Shown: positions 16,940 to 26,063 of the stretch, in pieces
How the letters are laid out: every line of letters starts with the position of its first letter
Position numbering within the stretch: position 1 is the first letter of the stretch
The notes under the pieces: model-generated
The model's input: the letters and a program-made list of their open reading frames with translations, nothing else
Database searches by the model: none
Told to the model about the DNA's origin: nothing
Source: Nitrospiraceae bacterium
Lineage (GTDB): Bacteria; Nitrospirota; Nitrospiria; Nitrospirales; Nitrospiraceae
Length of the DNA: 64,000 nt
NCBI GenBank assembly: GCA_019637075.1
Contig: JAHBWI010000003.1
Coordinates: 434,001 to 498,000, forward strand
Direction of reading: 5' to 3'
Program-made: the position numbers and the translations under genes

Positions 16940-17913
16940 TGAGGGCACGCATCACCGGCACCGGCAGCTACGCGCCTGAGCGGGTGGTGACCAACGCCGA
17001 CATCGAACGCATGGTCGCGACGTCGGATGAATGGATCCGGGAGCGGACCGGCATCCGAGAGCGCCATGTGGTGGCCGACGGGCAGGCCTGTTCCGATCTT
17101 GCCTTGGTTGCCGCAGAGAGGGCCTTGAAAGCCGCCGGGGTGTCCGCCTCGGAACTCGATCTGATCGTCCTCGCCACCTGCACCGGCGATACGCCGCTGC
17201 CATCGACAGCCTGTCTACTGCAACATCGCCTGGGGGCAACCCGTGCCGCGGCCTTCGATTTAGGCGCCGCCTGCTGCGGTTTCGTCTATGCGCTGGGTGT
17301 GGCGGATGCCTATGTTCGGACCGGTATGCGCCACGTGTTGGTTGTGGGTTCGGAGGTCATGTCGGCGATCACGGATTGGACCGATCGAAACACGTGCGTG
17401 TTGTTCGGTGACGGCGCAGGCGCAGCCGTGGTGTCGGCTTCCGGCGATGACCGTGGGATCCTCTCGACGCACCTCCATTCCGATGGCAGCATGTGCGACC
17501 TGATTACCGTGCCCGGGGGCGGAACCAGGATTCCGCCTTCGGACCAGATGGTGACTGATCGGTTGCAGTACATCAAAATGAAGGGAAATGAGACCTTCAA
17601 GGTGGCCGTGCGGACGCTCGAAGAGGTGGCGCGCGAAACGCTGGCGGCCCATGGGGTCGGAGTGAGCGACGTCGACCTGTATGTGCCTCATCAGGCCAAC
17701 GTGCGGATCATCAAAGCGGTCGTGGATCGGTTGGGGCTTCCGTTGGAAAAGGTTGTCCTCAATATGGATCGGTATGGCAATACCTCCGCGGCGTCGATTC
17801 CGATCGCGCTCGATGAGGCGGTGCGGGACGGGCGTGTGCGCGATGGGCAATTGATCATGCTCGGGGCTTTCGGCGCAGGGCTCACCTGGGCCTCGGCGCT
17901 GATTCGGTGGTAG
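16936..17913 (+). CDS. fabH: 3-oxoacyl-ACP synthase III (KASIII)
   Basis: This 325-residue thiolase-fold enzyme condenses acetyl-CoA with malonyl-ACP to start fatty-acid synthesis. The triad is visible: Cys113 in FDLGAACCGF, His252 in VPHQANVRII and Asn282 in RYGNTSAASIP. The N-terminus, ITGTGSYAPERVVTNADIE, is typical. The first ATG overlaps plsX (ATGATGA), so translation is coupled. Acetyl-CoA made by the ATP-citrate lyase further along this window would be its natural substrate pool. Confidence 0.96.
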   Translation: MMRARITGTGSYAPERVVTNADIERMVATSDEWIRERTGIRERHVVADGQACSDLALVAAERALKAAGVSASELDLIVLATCTGDTPLPSTACLLQHRLGATRAAAFDLGAACCGFVYALGVADAYVRTGMRHVLVVGSEVMSAITDWTDRNTCVLFGDGAGAAVVSASGDDRGILSTHLHSDGSMCDLITVPGGGTRIPPSDQMVTDRLQYIKMKGNETFKVAVRTLEEVARETLAAHGVGVSDVDLYVPHQANVRIIKAVVDRLGLPLEKVVLNMDRYGNTSAASIPIALDEAVRDGRVRDGQLIMLGAFGAGLTWASALIRW

Positions 17914-17969
17914 GAACGGTAGCGCTTAGAGGCCAGAAGTCAGCTGTGGGACTAGGGATAGTGTCGATG

Positions 17970-17997
17970 GCTGAAGGCTGATCGCTGAAGGCTTTTC
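17970..17997 (+). repeat. Two tandem copies of a 14-base unit between fabH and fabD
   Basis: GCTGAAGGCTGATC (17970-17983) is followed directly by GCTGAAGGCTTTTC (17984-17997), which differ at two positions. They lie in the 137-base fabH-fabD gap just upstream of the fabD promoter. The function is unknown; slippage or a dispersed intergenic repeat are both possible. Confidence 0.6.
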
Positions 17998-18011
17998 AAA
18001 ACTTTTTCTCG

Positions 18012-18040
18012 TTGACATTCCGAACGGTTTCTACGATATC
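18012..18040 (+). promoter_or_regulatory. Probable internal promoter directly in front of fabD
   Basis: A perfect TTGACA (18012-18017) is followed after 17 bases by GATATC (18035-18040), a moderate -10. The expected start site, about 18047, is only about four bases before the fabD ATG at 18051, and no ribosome site is visible. The transcript would be nearly leaderless. Confidence 0.45.
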
Positions 18041-18050
18041 TTACCCGGTT

Positions 18051-18998
18051 ATGGCGCCTTCAGGAATTGGGTTTTTGTTCCCCGGACAGGGTTCCCAGTC
18101 GGTCGGTATGGGAAAGGCATTGTATGATGCCGTCCCAGCCCTGAAGACTGTTTACGAGGAGGCGTCGTCCGTTTTGGGGTACGATGCCGCCACGCTGTGT
18201 TTCGAGGGACCGGCGGAACGACTGAATCTGACTGAGCATACGCAGCCGGCGCTCCTGATCAGCAGCGCTGCGGCATTGAAGGCCTTTGAGCCGGCCGGAG
18301 TGAAGCCTCAGGCCGTGGCAGGGCACAGCCTGGGTGAGTACTCCGCTGTCTATGCGGCGGGGGGATTTTCGTTCCGCGATGCGGTCGCCTTGGTTCAGAA
18401 GCGCGGCCGGTACATGTCGGAAGCCGTCGCACCAGGGACCGGACTCGTGGCCGCGCTGTTAGGTCTCGCTCCGGATGCGGTGAAAGCGGCTTGTCAGGAA
18501 GCTTCAACGGTCGGCGTCGTGGCGGCGGCCAATTTCAATTCTCCTGGACAGGTGGTAATTGCCGGAGAGAAGGCAGCAGTCGAACGCGCGATCGAACTTG
18601 CGAAGACCAAGGGCTGTAAGAAGGCGATTCCGTTGCCCGTGAGCGTGCCGGTCCATACGCCCCTCATGCAAAAGGCTGCCGATCGGTTGGCGGCGGAGTT
18701 CGGAACGGTGGCGTGGCGAGATTTGTCGGTGCCGCTCATCAACAACGCCGAAGCCGCGTCGATCCAGCGGGCCGAAGATATCAGGGCATCGCTTGTCCGT
18801 CAGTTGCCGTCCTCGGTGTTGTGGGAGGATTCGGTCAAGGCGATGGCGAAACTGGGCGTGACTACCTTTGTTGAGATCGGGCCCGGGAGCGTGTTGACCG
18901 GCTTGGTCAAACGGATTCTGCCCGAGGCGACGACATTGAACGTGAATGATCCGAAATCGCTGGATGCGACGATCGCGGCATTGGGCCGGACCGGCTGA
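18051..18998 (+). CDS. fabD: Malonyl-CoA:ACP transacylase
   Basis: The 315-residue enzyme loads malonyl groups onto ACP. It starts with GFLFPGQGSQSVGMG, has the nucleophile Ser93 in AGHSLGEYSA and the partner His202 in VSVPVHTPLM. ATG 18051 is chosen because the longer frame from TTG 18012 begins on the -35 box of a likely promoter and adds no conserved sequence. There is no Shine-Dalgarno sequence in front. It is followed by fabG after 42 bases. Confidence 0.96.
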   Translation: MAPSGIGFLFPGQGSQSVGMGKALYDAVPALKTVYEEASSVLGYDAATLCFEGPAERLNLTEHTQPALLISSAAALKAFEPAGVKPQAVAGHSLGEYSAVYAAGGFSFRDAVALVQKRGRYMSEAVAPGTGLVAALLGLAPDAVKAACQEASTVGVVAAANFNSPGQVVIAGEKAAVERAIELAKTKGCKKAIPLPVSVPVHTPLMQKAADRLAAEFGTVAWRDLSVPLINNAEAASIQRAEDIRASLVRQLPSSVLWEDSVKAMAKLGVTTFVEIGPGSVLTGLVKRILPEATTLNVNDPKSLDATIAALGRTG

Positions 18999-19040
18999 TC
19001 GGCGCACCTTGAACGATCAACATCAGTGGAGAAGCGACTC

Positions 19041-19784
19041 ATGGGATTGCAGGGGAAAGTGGCGGTTGTCACCGGCGGCGCACAGGGCATCGGCCGCGCT
19101 ATTGCAGAAGCCTTGGCAGAGGATGGGGCCGATATCGTCGTCGCCGATTTGGATCCGGGACGCTCGCAGGAAGCGGTCGCGGCGATTGAGAAGATCGGCC
19201 GCAAGGCGCTGAATGTGAAGGTCAACGTCGCCGATTTCAACGATACGAAGGCGATGGCGGATCACGTACTCAAGGAATGGGGCAAGATCGATATCCTGGT
19301 CAATAACGCCGGGATTACCCGAGATGGGTTGTTGTTGCGCATGAAGGAAGAGGATTGGAATTTGGTGCTGCAGGTCAACTTGAACGGGACGTTCCACTGC
19401 ACAAAGGCGGTCCTGCAGGCTATGACCAAACAACGCTATGGCCGAATCGTGAACATTGCTTCGATCGTGGGAGCGATGGGCAACGTCGGCCAGGCAAATT
19501 ACGCGGCCTCGAAGGCGGCGGTGATCGGGTTTACAAAGACTGTGGCGCGTGAATATGCGAGTCGCTCAGTGACTGTGAACGCGGTGGCGCCGGGTTTCAT
19601 CGATACGGCAATGACGCAGGGGTTGCCGCCGGATGTGAAAGAGGCGTTGCAAAAGCAGATTCCGCTGGGGCGGCTCGGGTTACCCTCTGATATTGCAGCT
19701 GCGGTGAAGTTTCTGGTATCGGATGCGGCGTCGTACATCACAGGCCAGGTGCTTCATGTCAACGGCGGGATGTTGATGGTATAA
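19041..19784 (+). CDS. fabG: 3-oxoacyl-ACP reductase
   Basis: The 247-residue short-chain dehydrogenase reduces 3-oxoacyl-ACP with NADPH. The cofactor motif TGGAQGIG lies at residues 11-18 and NNAG at 88-91. The catalytic Ser141, Tyr154 and Lys158 are in [24 protein letters not shown] 19041 is preceded by GTGGAGAAG; an upstream in-frame GTG at 19026 is less likely. It belongs to the same operon as fabD and acpP. Confidence 0.95.
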   Translation: MGLQGKVAVVTGGAQGIGRAIAEALAEDGADIVVADLDPGRSQEAVAAIEKIGRKALNVKVNVADFNDTKAMADHVLKEWGKIDILVNNAGITRDGLLLRMKEEDWNLVLQVNLNGTFHCTKAVLQAMTKQRYGRIVNIASIVGAMGNVGQANYAASKAAVIGFTKTVAREYASRSVTVNAVAPGFIDTAMTQGLPPDVKEALQKQIPLGRLGLPSDIAAAVKFLVSDAASYITGQVLHVNGGMLMV

Positions 19785-19881
19785 GCAGGTGCGGGTGCCG
19801 GTATGCTGTGTGCCCGCTGACGCGGGTCGGCCACCGGCGAGAAATGGAGTGTGTGAGATGGGGAAGGAGGTGGGGAAGTCA

Positions 19882-20115
19882 ATGGCAACAGTCGATGAAC
19901 GGGTGAAGAAAATTATTGCGGAACAATTGGGCGTCGAGGAAGAGGAAGTGACGCCGGAAGCTCATTTCGTTGAGGACCTGGGCGCGGACTCGCTCGATAC
20001 CGTGGAATTGGTCATGGCCCTCGAAGAGGAATTTGAGATCGAAATTCCCGACGAGGATGCCGAGAAGATCCTCACGGTCGGCAAGGCGCTCGACTACATC
20101 AAGGAAAAGGTCTAG
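19882..20115 (+). CDS. acpP: Acyl carrier protein
   Basis: The 77-residue acidic protein has the phosphopantetheine site Ser37 in [20 protein letters not shown] and the usual helical frame ending in ALDYIKEKV. Upstream in-frame starts exist (ATG 19858), but the conserved length and the [16 protein letters not shown] start favour 19882, with AAGGAGG slightly far upstream. ACP carries the growing acyl chain for all neighbouring Fab enzymes and for PlsX. Confidence 0.97.
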   Translation: MATVDERVKKIIAEQLGVEEEEVTPEAHFVEDLGADSLDTVELVMALEEEFEIEIPDEDAEKILTVGKALDYIKEKV

Positions 20116-20129
20116 CGGTCGGATTACCT

Positions 20130-21380
20130 ATGCAGACACGATCCACACGGCGCGTCGTCGTGACCGGTCTTGGACTGGTCACCCCCCTTGGCACCGGGGT
20201 CGAGAAGACCTGGAAAGCCCTGTGTGCCGGGGAATCGGGGATCGGCCGAATCACTCGATTCGACCCGACGGCTTACGATGCCCAAATTGCCGGCGAGGTC
20301 AAGGATTTCGACCCGGCCCAATTCATCGAGAAAAAAGAAATCAAGAAGATGGATACGTTCATCCACTATGCCGTGGGCGCGGCCCAATTGGCGGTGGATG
20401 ACGCGGGGCTCAAGGTGTCGCCGGAAGAGGCCACCAAGGTCGGCGTGTACATCGGATCGGGGATCGGGGGCCTGGGTTCGATCGAGCACTATCATGATGT
20501 GTTGAAGGAGAAGGGGCCTGGCCGAGTGTCGCCCTTCTTCATTCCTATGACCATTATCAACCTGGCTTCCGGTCAGGTGGCCATTCGGATCGGCGCCAAG
20601 GGGCCGAACTCCTGCGCGGTCACAGCTTGTGCGACCGGCAACCACTGCATCGGCGACGCGTTTCGGCTCATCCAGCGGGAAGATGCCGATGTTATGATCG
20701 CCGGCGGTGCGGAAGCGGCCATCACGCCGTTGGGCGTGGCGGGATTTGCGTCGGCGAAAGCCCTGTCGTTTCGCAACAGTGAGCCGACACGGGCGAGTCG
20801 CCCATTCGATAAGGACCGCGATGGCTTCGTGTTGGGCGAAGGGGCCGGGGTGGTTGTTCTCGAAGAGTTGGAACATGCGCGGCGCCGAGGGGCGAGGATC
20901 TATGCCGAGCTCGTCGGGTACGCCATGAACAGCGACGCGTACCATATTACGGCACCACCGGAAGAGGGTGAAGGAGCCGTGCGCTGCATGGAACTTGCCC
21001 TGAAGGATGCAGGCGTGGCCAAGACCGATATCGGGTACATCAACGCGCACGGGACGTCCACGATGGCGGATGCGATCGAAACCAAGGCGATCAAGCAGGT
21101 CTTTGGTGAACAGGCCTACAAGATCGCCGTCAGTTCGACCAAGTCCATGACCGGTCACCTGCTGGGTGCGGCGGGCGGCATCGAAGCCGTGTTCAGTATC
21201 TTGGCCTTGCACCAGGGCATGCTTCCGCCGACCATCAATCTTGAGAATCCTGATCCGGCCTGCGATCTCGACTATGTCCCGAACAAGGCTCGGACGGCCA
21301 GCCCAAAGGTGGTCCTCTCCAATTCATTCGGCTTCGGCGGGGTCAATGCCTGCCTGCTGTTTCGCAAGGTTGAATTCTAA
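20130..21380 (+). CDS. fabF: 3-oxoacyl-ACP synthase II (KASII)
   Basis: The 416-residue condensing enzyme shows the Cys-His-His triad: Cys167 in [13 protein letters not shown], His307 in [13 protein letters not shown] and His343 in [10 protein letters not shown]. It elongates acyl-ACP with malonyl-ACP. It starts 14 bases after acpP, the usual acpP-fabF pairing. The N-terminus, [15 protein letters not shown], is typical. Confidence 0.97.
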   Translation: MQTRSTRRVVVTGLGLVTPLGTGVEKTWKALCAGESGIGRITRFDPTAYDAQIAGEVKDFDPAQFIEKKEIKKMDTFIHYAVGAAQLAVDDAGLKVSPEEATKVGVYIGSGIGGLGSIEHYHDVLKEKGPGRVSPFFIPMTIINLASGQVAIRIGAKGPNSCAVTACATGNHCIGDAFRLIQREDADVMIAGGAEAAITPLGVAGFASAKALSFRNSEPTRASRPFDKDRDGFVLGEGAGVVVLEELEHARRRGARIYAELVGYAMNSDAYHITAPPEEGEGAVRCMELALKDAGVAKTDIGYINAHGTSTMADAIETKAIKQVFGEQAYKIAVSSTKSMTGHLLGAAGGIEAVFSILALHQGMLPPTINLENPDPACDLDYVPNKARTASPKVVLSNSFGFGGVNACLLFRKVEF

Positions 21381-21404
21381 CTTCTTCCGCGCCCAACAGG
21401 TCCT

Positions 21405-22112
21405 ATGACCCCGGTCACGTCACTCGAGACCGTCCAACGCTTGTTGGGCTACCGCTTCGCGAGCCCGCGCCTGTTGGAAGAGGCGCTGACTCACAAGTCC
21501 TACAGCAACGAGCGCCGAACGAAGGATCGGCAGCAGAACGAACGCCTGGAGTTTCTCGGCGACGCCGTTCTTTCCCTGATCATCAGCGAGCACCTAGCGG
21601 CGGCGCTGCCCGACAGCAGTGAGGGGGCCCTGTCCAAGCTGAAGGCTCGGTTGGTGAGCGAGACGTCGCTGGCCAAATCCGCACGGCGCATGGACCTGGG
21701 CCGATTCTTACGGTTGGGAAAAGGCGAGGAGCTCTCAAAGGGCCGAGAAAAGAATTCGCTCTTGGCGGATGCGCTCGAAGCGCTCATTGCGGCGGTGTAT
21801 TTGGACGGAGGGCTGGATGCGAGCAGAACCTTTACACTCCGGGTGCTCGGTTCGGAACTCGAACTGGTCGGAACGCAGGGCGGACGTCTCGGCAGCGACG
21901 ATTACAAGACTCGACTGCAGGAAATCTGTCAAAAGCGATTTGACCAACTCCCGCGCTATGTCACGGTTCGTGAGACCGGTCCGGACCATGAAAAGATCTT
22001 CGAAGTGGAGCTGACAATTCAGGGAACCGTCATGGGGATCGGACGGGGACACAGCAAGAAAGAGGCGGAGCAGATGGCGGCCAGGGAAGCGCTGGCTCAG
22101 GTGATGCCGTAA
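21405..22112 (+). CDS. rnc: Ribonuclease III
   Basis: The 235-residue protein has the RNase III signature NERLEFLGDAVLSLII at residues 45-60 (Glu49, Asp53) and the second metal-binding set in ADALEALIAAVYLDGG (Asp122, Glu125). A double-stranded RNA-binding domain follows at about 160-230, ending GRGHSKKEAEQMAAREAL. It processes rRNA precursors and structured mRNAs in the cytoplasm. It follows fabF by 24 bases, a conserved adjacency in many bacteria. Confidence 0.97.
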   Translation: MTPVTSLETVQRLLGYRFASPRLLEEALTHKSYSNERRTKDRQQNERLEFLGDAVLSLIISEHLAAALPDSSEGALSKLKARLVSETSLAKSARRMDLGRFLRLGKGEELSKGREKNSLLADALEALIAAVYLDGGLDASRTFTLRVLGSELELVGTQGGRLGSDDYKTRLQEICQKRFDQLPRYVTVRETGPDHEKIFEVELTIQGTVMGIGRGHSKKEAEQMAAREALAQVMP

Positions 22113-22145
22113 CCGATGCGGATGGATGACCAACGAGGAGGCACC

Positions 22146-22796
22146 ATGGAAGATCGTAGAAAGAGCAGGTGGATGCGACTGGTGGCAATGGCGGGTCTCG
22201 TACTGACGGTGGAGATGGGCGGCGCCTCCTGGGCTGCCGACCAGCCCGCTGCGGAGAAGGAGCCGATCAACATCAAGAACGCGCGCGCCATCATCAAGAC
22301 GAAGTTCGGAGACATGGAGATCAAGTTTCTGCCGGATGTTGCACCGAAGCACGTGGAGAACTTCATCAAGTTAGCGAAGAGCGGGCTGTATAACGGCACG
22401 ATTTTTCATCGGGTCATCCCAGGGTTCATGATCCAGGGCGGCGATCCCAACACCAAGAACTCGTTGAAGAAGGATACCTACGGTCAGGGCGGGCCTGGTC
22501 ACAATGTCAAGGCCGAATTCAGCGACCTTCCACACAAGCGTGGGGTGCTCTCGATGGCGCGCGCTCAGGACCCTGACAGTGCCGGCTCTCAGTTCTTTGT
22601 GGTGGTGGAGGATTCGCGGTTCCTGGATCGCAAATACACGATCTTCGGTGAGGTGGTTAAAGGCATCGGCGTGGCGGACAAGATCGTGGCGGTTCCACGG
22701 GTGATGTGCCAGGGTGGCGCGCCCAATCATCCGGACAAGGGCCCCTGCGACAATCCGCTGGATCGTGTCGAGATGACGGTGACGATCGTCGAATAG
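22146..22796 (+). CDS. Exported cyclophilin-type peptidylprolyl isomerase
   Basis: The 216-residue protein has a signal peptide (LVAMAGLVLTVEMGGASWAAD) and a cyclophilin domain with NGTIFHRVIPGFMIQGGDP, AMARAQDP-like GVLSMARAQDPDSAGSQFFV and FGEVVKGIGVADKI. The Arg of FHRV and the QFF segment mark the active site. It catalyses cis-trans isomerisation of Xaa-Pro bonds, probably in the periplasm. ATG 22146 has a strong GAGGAGG site. An insert near the C-terminus with two Cys (VMCQGGAPNHPDKGPC) may form a disulphide. It ends the long + strand run. Confidence 0.92.
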   Translation: MEDRRKSRWMRLVAMAGLVLTVEMGGASWAADQPAAEKEPINIKNARAIIKTKFGDMEIKFLPDVAPKHVENFIKLAKSGLYNGTIFHRVIPGFMIQGGDPNTKNSLKKDTYGQGGPGHNVKAEFSDLPHKRGVLSMARAQDPDSAGSQFFVVVEDSRFLDRKYTIFGEVVKGIGVADKIVAVPRVMCQGGAPNHPDKGPCDNPLDRVEMTVTIVE

Positions 22797-22829
22797 CCGA
22801 GTTCCCCCGCCTCCACTTCCGATCTCAGA

Positions 22830-22858
22830 TCCGGCGATCACGCCATGTGGTCGCCGGA
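22830..22858. terminator. Perfect 12-pair hairpin between convergent genes
   Basis: TCCGGCGATCAC (22830-22841) and GTGGTCGCCGGA (22847-22858) pair over 12 positions (one G-T) around a five-base loop. It lies 34 bases after the isomerase stop and 66 bases before the end of the convergent gene. There is no T-tract on either side, so it is a likely but atypical bidirectional terminator or RNA-stability hairpin. Confidence 0.5.
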
Positions 22859-22923
22859 GCCATGCTCAGCGGCCTCGGCCCGCGCGCCTTCGGCGCAACG
22901 TTCGCTAAACTCCAACGTGGAAA

Positions 22924-23490
22924 TCAGAATGGGGAGGTGCTTTTTTCCGCTCGGACTAGGCTGAGGAGGTGTGCCAGCGCTTTGGCAACTCGCTCCGCGT
23001 GAGAAGCCGATCGAAACAACAGGGTGTCGTCTGGGAACTGGGCTTCGAGATTGGAGACGGCGCCGCTGCAATAACTCGTCTTGAGGATGCAGGGCCCAGT
23101 GGCTTTGCACACCAACCGGACACCATAGAGTGCAACCGGTCCTTCTTGGGCCTGTTGTCCCTGATATTCCACCGATTCAATGTCATGCAGGTCGAATTGG
23201 GTAAAACCGGTCATGACCTCGTCGTGGCCATGATTAAGCTCGACCAATCCGAACTTCGCGCCGGTGGGGATGACTGTGTAAATCTCGGTCATCTTTGTCG
23301 GTTTGGGGGCCTTCGGATTGCGGCAACTCAGCGCGCGTACGAACCCGTGGGTGTTTGCCATCTCGCCGATGAATTTGACGGTTTCATCGACCGTCTGTGC
23401 CGTCCCGTTCAAGGGGAACAGGAGGGCGAGCATCAGGATGGTCGGCAGGGAGACGACGATATGGAGCAATCGCAAGCGGACCTTCGTCAT
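22924..23490 (-). CDS. Secreted protein of unknown function
   Basis: The preferred start at 23490 has TGGAG upstream and gives 188 residues beginning with a signal peptide (LLHIVVSLPTILMLALLFPLNGTAQ). The mature part has four Cys (ALSCRNP, RLVCKATGPC, TSYCSG) and mixed alpha/beta character. It reads as a small folded domain with two segments resembling a PH-like or YokE-type domain (FGLVELNHGHDEVMTGFTQFDLHDIESVEYQ), but I cannot name a family. It runs toward the isomerase gene and has no co-directional neighbour closer than the deacetylase gene upstream. Confidence 0.65.
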   Translation of the reverse strand: MTKVRLRLLHIVVSLPTILMLALLFPLNGTAQTVDETVKFIGEMANTHGFVRALSCRNPKAPKPTKMTEIYTVIPTGAKFGLVELNHGHDEVMTGFTQFDLHDIESVEYQGQQAQEGPVALYGVRLVCKATGPCILKTSYCSGAVSNLEAQFPDDTLLFRSASHAERVAKALAHLLSLVRAEKSTSPF

Positions 23491-23630
23491 GGGGACTCCA
23501 GGAGTGGTTGAGTGTGAGAACAACGTCGAGCCCTCACCGTACTCAAATCAGAACCTGAGTGCAATCCCCATATGCGCAGGAGATCTGTCATGCGAGGGAA
23601 TCGAGGAGGGCAGTGGGAGGTCAAAGCCCG

Positions 23631-24527
23631 TTAGGCTACGTCCTGAGCGATCTCTGCGGGAGGAACGATCGGGGCCGTCGGTCTGACTTCACCCGGGATG
23701 GCGGACATCAAACTGATTTGCGGAAGAATCGGACCGAACCGGAAGTTCATGACCAGGTCATTCAGCCGACTTTCCATCCGATCCAGATTGGAATAGTGGA
23801 ACAGCTGAGAGATCATGGGGCCGTCCATTCGGGGTTGCTGGGGATCCAACTCCCACGGATGGAAATACATGACCAGCGGCTGTCCCTGTCCTTCCAGGCG
23901 CTTCAAAAGGAGGCTGGACAGCCAATAGGGCAACAATCTGAAGTAGCTGCCTCCTGCCACGGGCATCCGGACACCCAACAGGTTGACGGTGGAGGGGGGA
24001 ACCTCCCAAATCGGACCCGAATCCGTGTGGCGAAGGTGATACGTCGGCAGAGCGCCGCTGAGCCCGCAATGGTCGTGACGGATGGGGACGATACTGGAGT
24101 CGTATGTGAACCCTTCCTCAACCAAAATGGGTAACGCCCACAGGGTTTCCTGAGTCACGGTGAAACCTGGTGCGCGGTAGCCGTGCACGGCAGTGCCAAC
24201 TAGGTCTTCGAGGATCCGCTTCGATTTACGGACATCGGCCCTGAACAGTTCTGGCGTTTGAGCGGTGACGAGTTCGTGGTCATAGCCGTGCGAAGCGATC
24301 TCATGGCCACATTCGGCGATTTGCTTGATCAGACCAGGGTGACGCTCCGCGACCCAACCGAGCACAAAGAACGTGGCGCGGGTTTGGGTGCGGGCCAGCA
24401 AATCCAGCAGTTTGCAGGTATTGGAGGAAACCCTAGTTTCGAAGGATGACCAATGACGGCGACGAATGGGGGAATCGAAACGCGAAACCTGAAAATGTTC
24501 CTCGATGTCGAAAGTGAGGCAGTGCAC
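23631..24527 (-). CDS. Polysaccharide deacetylase, XrtA/PEP-CTERM-locus type
   Basis: The 298-residue protein starts at GTG with AAGGGA upstream. It opens HCLTFDIEEHFQVS (metal-ligand Asp7) and has the NodB-type metal pair His80 and His84 in ECGHEIASHGYDH, then GYRAPGFTVT and a C-terminal region with MYFHPWELDP. This matches the deacetylase subfamily usually found beside exosortase XrtA and exopolysaccharide genes, where it would remove N-acetyl groups from a sugar polymer. No exosortase or glycosyltransferase gene lies nearby, so here it is an orphan. Confidence 0.85.
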   Translation of the reverse strand: MHCLTFDIEEHFQVSRFDSPIRRRHWSSFETRVSSNTCKLLDLLARTQTRATFFVLGWVAERHPGLIKQIAECGHEIASHGYDHELVTAQTPELFRADVRKSKRILEDLVGTAVHGYRAPGFTVTQETLWALPILVEEGFTYDSSIVPIRHDHCGLSGALPTYHLRHTDSGPIWEVPPSTVNLLGVRMPVAGGSYFRLLPYWLSSLLLKRLEGQGQPLVMYFHPWELDPQQPRMDGPMISQLFHYSNLDRMESRLNDLVMNFRFGPILPQISLMSAIPGEVRPTAPIVPPAEIAQDVA

Positions 24528-24614
24528 CGGTGATCCCTTGGTGGTCTGCTGAATAATCCTGGGCCGGCTGGACCTGGAGGGTCATCCCTATGGGAGGGGA
24601 CCAAATGCCTGCCC

Positions 24615-24644
24615 TGTATACTATGGGTACGACAGTAATGTAAA
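24615..24644 (-). promoter_or_regulatory. Probable promoter of the polysaccharide deacetylase
   Basis: Read on the minus strand, TTTACA (24644-24639) is followed by an 18-base spacer and TATACA (24620-24615). The leader to the GTG at 24527 would be about 80 bases. The remaining part of this 288-base gap contains nested inverted repeats (ATTATC/GATAAT at 24730/24775 around GTATC-GATAC at 24737-24752) downstream of the kinase gene, possibly its transcript end. Confidence 0.5.
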
Positions 24645-24815
24645 GCAAACTTTTGCAGAGCAAGCTCCGCGCCTTTCACGATATTGAGTATTTTCAACAG
24701 GATACCTGTCGAGGGGTTTGGTAGAGAAAATTATCTGTATCTGTGGCGATACCAGGACGTATCGGAAAAGATAATCGCGTGACGTGCGAGGGGCGGCTCC
24801 AGCGAGAAATGAGGG

Positions 24816-26063
24816 CTATGCGGCTTTCGAACCTGTTCCTATTGCGGCTGTTTGCAGGTCGAGAGGGACCGTAAAGCGGAAGGTGCTCCCCTGACCAGGC
24901 TGGCTCTCCACACCGATATGCCCGCCCATCAGTTCCACGAGCTGTTTGCAGATAGCCAATCCGAGCCCGGTCCCGCCGTATTTTCTTGTCGTGGATCCGT
25001 CGGCCTGGACGAACGGTTGGAAGAGTTTCTTGAATGCGACAGTGGGGATGCCGATGCCCGTGTCCTTCACGGAGAAGCGGATCTTGGCGGCCGTGGGGCT
25101 TGTCGGGGGGGGAGTGCCTCCCAGCCCGGCGTCATCGAGTAGAAGGTGGGCAGGGGTGGATCTTTCAAGCTCCACCAGGACGGAGACGTGCCCCTGGTCG
25201 GTAAACTTAATCGCATTGCCGAGTAGATTGCTCAGTACTTGCTGAAGTCGCCCGGGATCGCCTCGAAGCGCTCGGGGAACGTCCTCATGGACCTGGGAAG
25301 ACAGAATCAGACCCTTACGTTGTGCTCGCTCCGCGAATTGAGCCAGCACTCGATCCACGAACTGCGGCAGATTGAGATCCAACGTTTCCAGGGCCAGTTT
25401 CCCGGACTCGATTTTTGAGAAATCCAGAATGTCGTTCACGATGACCAGTAGGGCATCGCCGGACGTCCGGATCGTTTCGGCGCAATCCCGTTGTTCCGGG
25501 GTGAGTTCGGTTTCGAGCAACCAATCGGTCATACCGAGCACGCCGTTCATTGGGGTTCGGATCTCGTGGCTCATGGTGGCCAAGAATTCGGACTTCACCC
25601 GGGCCCCTTCCAAAGCCGCGTCGCGAGCCTGGGTCAGTTTGGCCTGGCTGCTCCTGAGTTCCTGCAGCACCTGGCTGGCGCGTACCATGTAGCGGATTCG
25701 ATGCGTTAGGAGCAGGGCATTGAGTGGTTTCACGATGAAGTCAGTGGCGCCCGCGTCGTAGGCTTTGGTGATCGACTCGAAATCATCCAAGCCCGTCATG
25801 ATCAAGATCGGCGTATGCTCGCCGGCGGGCAATTTTCGCAGGGCCGCGCAGGTCGTAAACCCGTCCATTTCCGGCATCATGACGTCCAGCAACACCACAT
25901 CCGGCGTACAACGTTGAAATTGTTCGTACGCCTCGCGGCCATTTTCGGTTTCCTCGACGGTCCATCCCACCTGCTCCAACGCCTCACGAGCGAACATCCG
26001 AATGATAATGTCGTCGTCTGCGATCAAGGCGAGAGGGGGCCGCGTCGCGTGAGCGGGAATCAT
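24816..26063 (-). CDS. Receiver-histidine kinase protein (REC-HisKA-HATPase)
   Basis: The 415-residue soluble protein has an N-terminal receiver at about residues 10-125, with the phospho-acceptor Asp60 in [17 protein letters not shown] dimerisation/phosphotransfer domain carries His166 ([14 protein letters not shown]). The ATPase domain has N ([10 protein letters not shown]), G1 (VKDTGIGIP) and G2 (GGTGLGLAI) boxes. There is no membrane segment or PAS domain. An N-terminal receiver in front of a kinase core suggests that another kinase tunes its activity. The start overlaps the end of the large hybrid kinase upstream by four bases (ATGA), so the two are co-translated. Confidence 0.92.
   Translation of the reverse strand: MIPAHATRPPLALIADDDIIIRMFAREALEQVGWTVEETENGREAYEQFQRCTPDVVLLDVMMPEMDGFTTCAALRKLPAGEHTPILIMTGLDDFESITKAYDAGATDFIVKPLNALLLTHRIRYMVRASQVLQELRSSQAKLTQARDAALEGARVKSEFLATMSHEIRTPMNGVLGMTDWLLETELTPEQRDCAETIRTSGDALLVIVNDILDFSKIESGKLALETLDLNLPQFVDRVLAQFAERAQRKGLILSSQVHEDVPRALRGDPGRLQQVLSNLLGNAIKFTDQGHVSVLVELERSTPAHLLLDDAGLGGTPPPTSPTAAKIRFSVKDTGIGIPTVAFKKLFQPFVQADGSTTRKYGGTGLGLAICKQLVELMGGHIGVESQPGQGSTFRFTVPLDLQTAAIGTGSKAA

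Noticed and set aside
20124-21212. 362-codon frame antisense to fabF
   Set aside because: fabF shows all catalytic residues; the antisense frame has none and is a coding shadow.
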